A DNA stretch of 64,000 nucleotides, from assembly GCF_003953935.1 (NCBI RefSeq), contig NZ_RXLQ01000017.1:1-64000 (forward strand), read 5' to 3'. Origin of the DNA: Massilia atriviolacea. GTDB lineage: Bacteria; Pseudomonadota; Gammaproteobacteria; Burkholderiales; Burkholderiaceae_D. Of the stretch, positions 58,722 to 64,000 are shown one piece after another. The notes under the pieces are model-generated. The model did no database searches, had not been told where the DNA came from, and saw only the letters and a list, made by a program, of their open reading frames with translations. Each line of letters starts with the position of its first letter. Within the stretch, counting starts at the first letter, position 1. Made by a program: the position numbers and the translations under genes.

Positions 58722-59992
58722 GCCCTGCCCCGCTGGTCGAGCATCCAGCGGCGTTTTTCGAGGATGCGGTCGGTGCGCGCGTCGAGTTCCGTGACGGCCT
58801 GTTCGATCGTCATGCGGCCAGCCACCAGCGCCTCGGTCACGATGCGCATTTCGGTGCCGATGCGCTCCCATTCGGGCACCTTGGGCGGCGACTTGGCGCG
58901 TTCGAGCTGCTCGCGGAAGGCGGCCGAATACGGGTCGCCCTGCAAGGCCGGATCGAGCCAGGCGCTGCGGCGCGGCGGCAGGTTGCCCGTCATCTGGTAG
59001 AAGCGCCGCTGCACCTCGGGCTGCGACAGGTATTCGATGACCTGCCACGCTTCTTCCTTGTGCTGCGAGGCCTTGAACATCACCAGGCTGGCGCCGCCGG
59101 CCACCGAGGCGCCCGCGCCCTGCGGTCCGGGCAGGGGCGCCGTCATCCAGGTGTGCTGCCTGGATGCCGGCAGGCGCCGTTTGAATTCGCCGATATTCCA
59201 CGGGCCGGAGATGTAAAAGGTAAAGAAGCCCTTCGCGAATTCGTCCCACACGTTCGAGATCGCGGTGGCCGACAGGCGCGGCGCCAGCCCGCTCTTGAAC
59301 AGGTCGAGGTAAAACGCCAGCGTCGCCCGGAAATCGGCATGGCGAAAGTTACCGAAACGCCCGCCCTGGCGCAGCAGCGGGGCTTCCTGCTGCAGCGCCA
59401 GCGAGAGCAGCTGTTCGTATTCGTTCAGCGGCAGCAGCACGCCGTAATTGTGCGGGCTGCGTTGTTTCAGCGCGCGCATGGCCTTCAGCCATTCGGCCCA
59501 GCTGGCGGGTGGGTTGGCAAAGCCGGCATCGCGCAGCAGGTCCCTGCGGTAGTAGATCAGGCGCGTGTCGACGTACCATGGCACGCCGTACAGCTGCGCA
59601 TCGATCTTGTTGGACGCCCAGATGCCGGGAAAATAATCGGCGCTGACGACGCCATCGGCACGGTCGACCCGATCGCCCACCGGCTCGATCGCGCCCAGCG
59701 CGGCGAACTGCGGTATCCAGGTATTGCCCAGCTGGCAGAGGTCGGGCGTGACGTCGCCGGCAAAGGCGGTCAGCAGTTTTTCCTGCGCCGACAGCCAGGG
59801 CAACTGCTGCACCTTGATGCGGATAGCGGGATGAAGCCGTTCGAAGTCGGCCAGCAGTTCCTTGACCACTTCGCCCTCGCGCCCCATGGCCCACAGGCGC
59901 AGCTCCACCGGTCCGTCCCTGCGGCGCTCGCAGCCCGCGAGCAGCAGCGCCAGCGCCGAACCGGCGACCCAGTGGCGCCGCCGCAAATTCAT
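58718..59992 (-). CDS. Sugar-binding lipoprotein of the ABC importer (family 1)
   Basis: 424 aa. A lipoprotein signal ends LLLAGC; the mature protein begins ELRLWAMGREGEVVKELLADFERLHPAIRIKVQQLPW, the usual start of family-1 solute-binding proteins. Further signature segments are TPDLCQLGNTWIPQFA, YGVPWYVDTRLIYYRRDLL and AGGASLVMFKASQHKEEAW. It captures oligosaccharides in the periplasm for the two permeases. Its ATG overlaps the glucanase stop by 4 nt. A longer upstream frame runs back through the glucanase gene and is not used. Confidence 0.93.
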   Translation of the reverse strand: MNLRRRHWVAGSALALLLAGCERRRDGPVELRLWAMGREGEVVKELLADFERLHPAIRIKVQQLPWLSAQEKLLTAFAGDVTPDLCQLGNTWIPQFAALGAIEPVGDRVDRADGVVSADYFPGIWASNKIDAQLYGVPWYVDTRLIYYRRDLLRDAGFANPPASWAEWLKAMRALKQRSPHNYGVLLPLNEYEQLLSLALQQEAPLLRQGGRFGNFRHADFRATLAFYLDLFKSGLAPRLSATAISNVWDEFAKGFFTFYISGPWNIGEFKRRLPASRQHTWMTAPLPGPQGAGASVAGGASLVMFKASQHKEEAWQVIEYLSQPEVQRRFYQMTGNLPPRRSAWLDPALQGDPYSAAFREQLERAKSPPKVPEWERIGTEMRIVTEALVAGRMTIEQAVTELDARTDRILEKRRWMLDQRGRA

Positions 59993-61413
59993 GGCTTGGC
60001 CCCGGTCTCCAGCCAGCCGCCGGAAAAGCCGGCCTTGCGCAGGCCGGCGCGGATCACGGGATTGGCGCGCATGACGCGCCATACAGATTCGTCGCGGTGG
60101 TTGGCGATCATCGCCAGGATCGGCCCCTGGTCGATGCCCAGGTAATCGGTGTCGATCCAGCCGAAGCCCGGCACGCGCCGTCCGTTGGCCAGCTTGATGC
60201 CGAAGTCGAAGCTCGGGTTGAAGGCGTCGAGGAAGCCGTATTTGCCGTAGATCTGCTTGCCGTAACGCGCATGCATGTCGGTGATCGCCGGGATCGCGAT
60301 TTCCGGCGCGAAGGCGATCGACGCCGCCGCGCCGGTCGGGGCGATGGTGCAGTCGTCGTAGTGTTCCTTGCCCATGCCGCGCCCCGCGTAGCTGCGGAAC
60401 TTGCGCCGCTTGCCGCCGTCGGTCACTGTCGCATCGGCGGGGCCGTCGCTGGCCGTCACGCCCCACAGTTTGGCGCCGTAGCCCTTGCAGCCGAGCGGAT
60501 TGGCAATGGCGTAGGCCTGCTGCGCGTAGGTCGCGCGCCGGCTGTTCTCGAAGTAGTCGATGCCGCGCTTGCGCATGTAGGCATCCTGGATGCCGCGGAA
60601 ATCGATCCACACATGCGAATACTGGTGCCCGAAGTGCGAGGCGAACGCCAGGTGCTCCTGGCCCCACGAGGTGCCCCAGGTCTTGTCGTAGGTGCTGGTC
60701 CACTCCTCCCACGCCTTCGGTTCGACCGGATGGGTGGGCGAGGCCAGCGCCAGCACGTACACCAGCATCGCTTCGTTGTAGCCGCGCCAGTCGTAGGGCA
60801 GCATGCCGGTTTCAGGATGCCAGCCTAGCACGATGGCCGGCGGACGCGCCTGCGCCCATTGCCAGTCGATGCGCCGGTACAGTTCGTCGGCCAGGCGCCG
60901 GATTTCGGCTTCCTGTTCGTCGGCGCCGTCGAAGTACGACTGCATGTGCAGCACGCCGGCCATGAGCAGGGCCGTGTCCACGGTCGAGAGCTCCGAGTTG
61001 GAACTGCGTACGCCGGTTTTCATGTCGAGGAAGTGGTAGAAAAAACCCTTGTAGCCGCTCATGCCCTGCGCCTGCTTGCCTTGCGGCGCATTGCGGAAGA
61101 AACGCAGGGTGGTCAGCACGCGCTCGCGCGCCTGGGCGCGCGTGATGTAGCCGCGCTCGATGCCGATCGGGTAGGCCGTCAGGCCGAAGCCGACCGCCGC
61201 GATGCTGGAGAACGACGGCGACGGATAGCGGTCGGGCACCAGGCCGTTGGCCGGATTGGCGGTCTCCCAGAAAAAGCGGAAGGTGCGTTCGGACAGGTCG
61301 TCCAGCAGCGCCGCCGACGGCCCCGGACTGACCGGCGCCGCGCTGGCCGGCGCCAGCGGCATGGTTGCGATGGCGCCCACCAGCGCGGCCATCGGCATCA
61401 AGCGTTTTCTCAT
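59989..61413 (-). CDS. Secreted glucanase, GH144-like (glycoamylase family)
   Basis: 474 aa with a signal peptide (ALVGAIATMPLAPASAAP). The sequence matches the PF10091 glycoamylase/GH144 group: FFWETANPANGLVPDRYPSP, FSSIAAVGFGLTAYPIGIERG, GYKGFFYHFLDMKTG, SNSELSTVDTALLMAG and SHVWIDFRGIQDAYMR. Characterised GH144 members are endo-beta-1,2-glucanases. It should be periplasmic and feed the ABC importer, with the GH1 enzyme finishing the products to glucose. The exact linkage is inferred from the family. It starts 12 nt after the TonB receptor stop. Confidence 0.88.
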   Translation of the reverse strand: MRKRLMPMAALVGAIATMPLAPASAAPVSPGPSAALLDDLSERTFRFFWETANPANGLVPDRYPSPSFSSIAAVGFGLTAYPIGIERGYITRAQARERVLTTLRFFRNAPQGKQAQGMSGYKGFFYHFLDMKTGVRSSNSELSTVDTALLMAGVLHMQSYFDGADEQEAEIRRLADELYRRIDWQWAQARPPAIVLGWHPETGMLPYDWRGYNEAMLVYVLALASPTHPVEPKAWEEWTSTYDKTWGTSWGQEHLAFASHFGHQYSHVWIDFRGIQDAYMRKRGIDYFENSRRATYAQQAYAIANPLGCKGYGAKLWGVTASDGPADATVTDGGKRRKFRSYAGRGMGKEHYDDCTIAPTGAAASIAFAPEIAIPAITDMHARYGKQIYGKYGFLDAFNPSFDFGIKLANGRRVPGFGWIDTDYLGIDQGPILAMIANHRDESVWRVMRANPVIRAGLRKAGFSGGWLETGAKP

Positions 61414-61425
61414 CGACTTCCCTTC

Positions 61426-64000
61426 TTAGAATGCATAGCGCGCGCTCAGTTTGACGGTGCGCATCGGACCGGCGACTTCGCCCGGGGTTCCCAGCTTGAC
61501 GTTGTCGCCGCCAAGATAGTTCGGCTTGTTGGTGGTCGGGCCTCCGCCCCAGTCGTCGTAACCGGCGTAATTGATCGTGTTGAACACGTTCAGGACATCG
61601 AGCCGCACCGAGACCTTGCCGAATCCGACCGCAAAGTCCTTGGCCATGGCCAGGTCGACTTCGCGGAACGAGCCGCCATCGCCCTTGCGCGAGACGCAGG
61701 CGCTGAAGCCCTTGGAGCAGTCGGTGATCCGGTAAGGCAGTCCGCTGCCCAGGGTGAGCTTGGACGAGAGCATGATCCCGTAAGGCAGCAGGCGGTCGCT
61801 CATGCCCGCCACCACCAGCCGGTGCCGCTCGACGTTCTCGGACGGATTCCAGCTGCGCGCATAGCGCCCGTGGGTCCAGTTGAAGATATCGTTGGTCCAC
61901 TCCTTGTTGGTGGTCTCGCCTTCCGAGTAGGTGTAGGTGGCGGCCAGGCCCCAGCCGGACGCGCTCGAAAACGGCTTGTCGCCCTTCAGGTAGGCCGACG
62001 AGGTCTTGGCCTGCGAGATGAAGTCGCCCAGGATCAGGGTGCCGTAACCGGGCACGGAACTGAACATCGGATCGATCGGGCTGGCGTTGCCCCAGCCGCC
62101 GTTGACGTCGCGGTTGCCGCCGAACCAGTTGAACTGGTTGCGGCTGCGCGAGGTCGTCGCTCCCAGCTCGGTATTCCACGCCCCCAGCACCTGGCGCACG
62201 CCGACGCTGAACTGGTCGGTGTAAGGCAGTTTGTGTTCGCTGCGGATCAGCCAGATCTCGCCGCCCGGCTGCGCGTTCTTCTGCAGTTCGTCCAGCGCGG
62301 CGTTGGCGATGGTGCGGTCGTAGGCGCGCCCGGCGCCGGCGAAGAACACCGTATTGCTGTCGCCGAAAAAGTCGTACGACATGCCCACGCGCGGCTGCCA
62401 GGCATCCTTGAACGCCTTGCGGTTCGAGCCGGTGCTGATAAAGTCGCCGATCGCGATGCCGCCCTTGGCCAGCGACTGGCCGTAGGTCTGGCCGGCCGGC
62501 GCGCCCTCGCGCGGGTCCTGCTTGGCGAACAGGCCGGCGCGGTCGCTTGGGGTGACGTAGCTGTCGTTGAGCATATTGGTCTCGTAGTCCCAGCGCAGGC
62601 CCAGGTTCAGTTCGAGTTTCCTGGTCAGCTTCCAGTCGTCCTGCAGATACACGCCGTACTGGCGGTCGGAGTAGCTCACTCCCGTGGGCGGCAGCGCCGC
62701 CAGCACCTCGAACGCTTTCGGCACGCCGGTCACGTTGTCGATCAGCTCGCGCCGGATATCGATGCTGCGCGAAGTGCCGTACAGCTTGAAGTCGACCTTC
62801 TTGACCTTGACCCCGCCCTTGATCGTGTGGCCGGCCAGGCCGGTCCAGGTCAGGCTGTCGCTGAACGAGAGGCCCTTCTGCATGCGGTCCTGGGCGTCCG
62901 GCGAGCCGCCGGTAAACAGCACGTCGACCACGTTCTTCGGATCGTTGCTGGGCGAGACCACGTACTTGACGTAAGGCGTCGACAGCAGCGCGCTCGGGTT
63001 CCAGTGGAATTTCTCGTAGCCGATGCGCGCCTCGTTGAGGAAGTCGCCGCGCGAGAATTCATGTTTCAGGTCGAAGCGCGTTTCGTCGTTCTTGCGGTCC
63101 TTCTCGTTACCCGGCACCGACAGCTTGAAGTCTTCCGGCACCAGGTCGTTCTCGCGCCGGATGCGGGTGGTCAGTTCGATCAGGTGGTCTTCGCCGATGC
63201 GCGTGGTCAGTTTGCCGAGCACCAGGTCTTCCTTGAACTTGGAGGTGGCCGATCCGGCCTGCGCCAGCAGGGATGGCACGATGCCGGCATTCGGCAGCAA
63301 GTCCTGGCGCTGCGCCACCACCTGGCGCGGCGTATCGATCCGCTTGCCCTCGTACGCGATGAAGTAATGCATCACGTCTTCCTTGATCGGCCCGCCCAGC
63401 GTGGCGCCGTACTGCTTTTGCGAATAGCGCGGACGGTCCACGCCATCGGCCTTGTTCTTCTTCTGGAACGGGTTGTAGGCGGTCAGGTTGGCGCCGGTGC
63501 GGTCGAAGAACACGTCGCCATGCAACTGGTTGGTGCCCGACTTGGTGATCGCCGTGATCGCGGTCGAACTGACCTGGTCGAATTCGGCCTTGTAGTTTTG
63601 CGAGACCACCTTGTACTCGGCCACCGCCGATTGCGGGAACGGGTTGCCGCGCGATGCATCGAGCCCGGACATGCCGCCGCGCAGGATGTAGTTCTTCTGG
63701 CCGACGCCGTCGATGAAGACGTTCACGTTGTCCTGGTTCTGCGCCCCGCCCTGCAAGGTGCCGTAGCCGGTCTTGGCTTCGACATCGAAGCGTACGCCCG
63801 GCGCCAGGTCGGCAAAAGCGAGGAAGTTGCGCGACACCTGCGGCAGGCTTTCGATCTGCGCGCGCGAGACGCTGGTGCCCACTTCCGAGGTCTTGACGTT
63901 GCGCCGCTGGGCCGAACCCTGGATCACCACTTGCGCCAGATCGGCAGGTGCGGCGGCGCCGACCGACAGGTCGAGCGAGGCGGTCTGGCCGATCGCCAGC
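61426..64000 (-). CDS. TonB-dependent receptor, Oar-like, 5-prime end outside the window
   Basis: At least 858 residues are visible; the frame stays open to the right edge of the window, so the start and signal peptide are missing. The first visible part (LAIGQTASLDLSVGAAAP) looks like the end of a carboxypeptidase-regulatory-type domain. A plug region follows (TSVSRAQIESLPQVSRNFLAFADLAPGVRF; NVFIDGVGQKNYILRGGMSG), then a beta-barrel ending in MRTVKLSARYAF with the terminal aromatic residue of outer-membrane proteins. It probably imports the oligosaccharides that the downstream glucanase operon uses. Confidence 0.92.
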   Translation of the reverse strand, partial: LAIGQTASLDLSVGAAAPADLAQVVIQGSAQRRNVKTSEVGTSVSRAQIESLPQVSRNFLAFADLAPGVRFDVEAKTGYGTLQGGAQNQDNVNVFIDGVGQKNYILRGGMSGLDASRGNPFPQSAVAEYKVVSQNYKAEFDQVSSTAITAITKSGTNQLHGDVFFDRTGANLTAYNPFQKKNKADGVDRPRYSQKQYGATLGGPIKEDVMHYFIAYEGKRIDTPRQVVAQRQDLLPNAGIVPSLLAQAGSATSKFKEDLVLGKLTTRIGEDHLIELTTRIRRENDLVPEDFKLSVPGNEKDRKNDETRFDLKHEFSRGDFLNEARIGYEKFHWNPSALLSTPYVKYVVSPSNDPKNVVDVLFTGGSPDAQDRMQKGLSFSDSLTWTGLAGHTIKGGVKVKKVDFKLYGTSRSIDIRRELIDNVTGVPKAFEVLAALPPTGVSYSDRQYGVYLQDDWKLTRKLELNLGLRWDYETNMLNDSYVTPSDRAGLFAKQDPREGAPAGQTYGQSLAKGGIAIGDFISTGSNRKAFKDAWQPRVGMSYDFFGDSNTVFFAGAGRAYDRTIANAALDELQKNAQPGGEIWLIRSEHKLPYTDQFSVGVRQVLGAWNTELGATTSRSRNQFNWFGGNRDVNGGWGNASPIDPMFSSVPGYGTLILGDFISQAKTSSAYLKGDKPFSSASGWGLAATYTYSEGETTNKEWTNDIFNWTHGRYARSWNPSENVERHRLVVAGMSDRLLPYGIMLSSKLTLGSGLPYRITDCSKGFSACVSRKGDGGSFREVDLAMAKDFAVGFGKVSVRLDVLNVFNTINYAGYDDWGGGPTTNKPNYLGGDNVKLGTPGEVAGPMRTVKLSARYAF

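Noticed and set aside
1-64000. CRISPR arrays, rRNA, tRNA and phage attachment sites
   Set aside because: No regularly spaced repeats, RNA-gene-like sequences or integrase genes were noticed anywhere in the window.

Overview
The window is GC-rich, densely coding bacterial DNA that looks like an Oxalobacteraceae genome (Massilia, Duganella or Janthinobacterium type). That placement is inferred from base composition, the style of the proteins and the gene neighbourhoods; no rRNA or tRNA is present to test it. About 50 kb is a type VI secretion system (T6SS) locus with its cargo islands. The last 12 kb is a carbohydrate-use operon.

Layout. 1-7.4 kb (minus strand): VgrG1 followed by a Tle1-type phospholipase module (DUF4123 adaptor, DUF3304 immunity lipoprotein, DUF2235 lipase), plus the decayed remains of a second such module. 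7.6-8.7 kb: an unknown one-pass membrane protein. 8.9-21.2 kb (plus strand): an M15 peptidase like TagX, PAAR, a thiolase-fold-like membrane protein, TssM, TagF, an OmpA-domain protein, TssA and VgrG2. 21.2-28.5 kb: an IS630-type remnant and a minus-strand trio (DUF4123 adaptor, VasX-like toxin, membrane protein), lying between two direct copies of the vgrG2 5-prime end. 28.6-31 kb: a putative membrane effector, a truncated paralogue of it and a secreted partner. 31.1-41.1 kb (minus strand): an unknown small protein, ClpV, TssG, TssF, TssE, Hcp, TssC, TssB and a TPR lipoprotein. 41.3-49.9 kb (plus strand): TssK, TssL, VgrG3 and a tandemly duplicated pair of unknown genes. 49.9-52.5 kb: housekeeping and unknown genes. 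52.5-64 kb (minus strand): TonB receptor, GH144-like glucanase, ABC sugar importer, a large multidomain carbohydrate-active protein and a GH1 beta-glucosidase, chained by 4-nt overlaps.

How it works together. TssB/C (sheath), Hcp (tube), TssA/E/F/G/K (baseplate and cap), TssL/M (membrane anchor), ClpV (recycling), PAAR and three VgrGs (spike) form a nearly complete T6SS; no tssJ is seen. Each VgrG has, or once had, cargo near it, and the cargo regions show repeated duplication, truncation and frameshift, as expected for effector turnover. The best candidate for an undescribed system is the pair of unknown genes (about 277-aa cytoplasmic-type protein plus about 215-aa secreted protein) directly after VgrG3, whose tail looks transthyretin-like. 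The pair is duplicated in tandem together with a piece of the vgrG tail, which suggests a new effector-immunity family.
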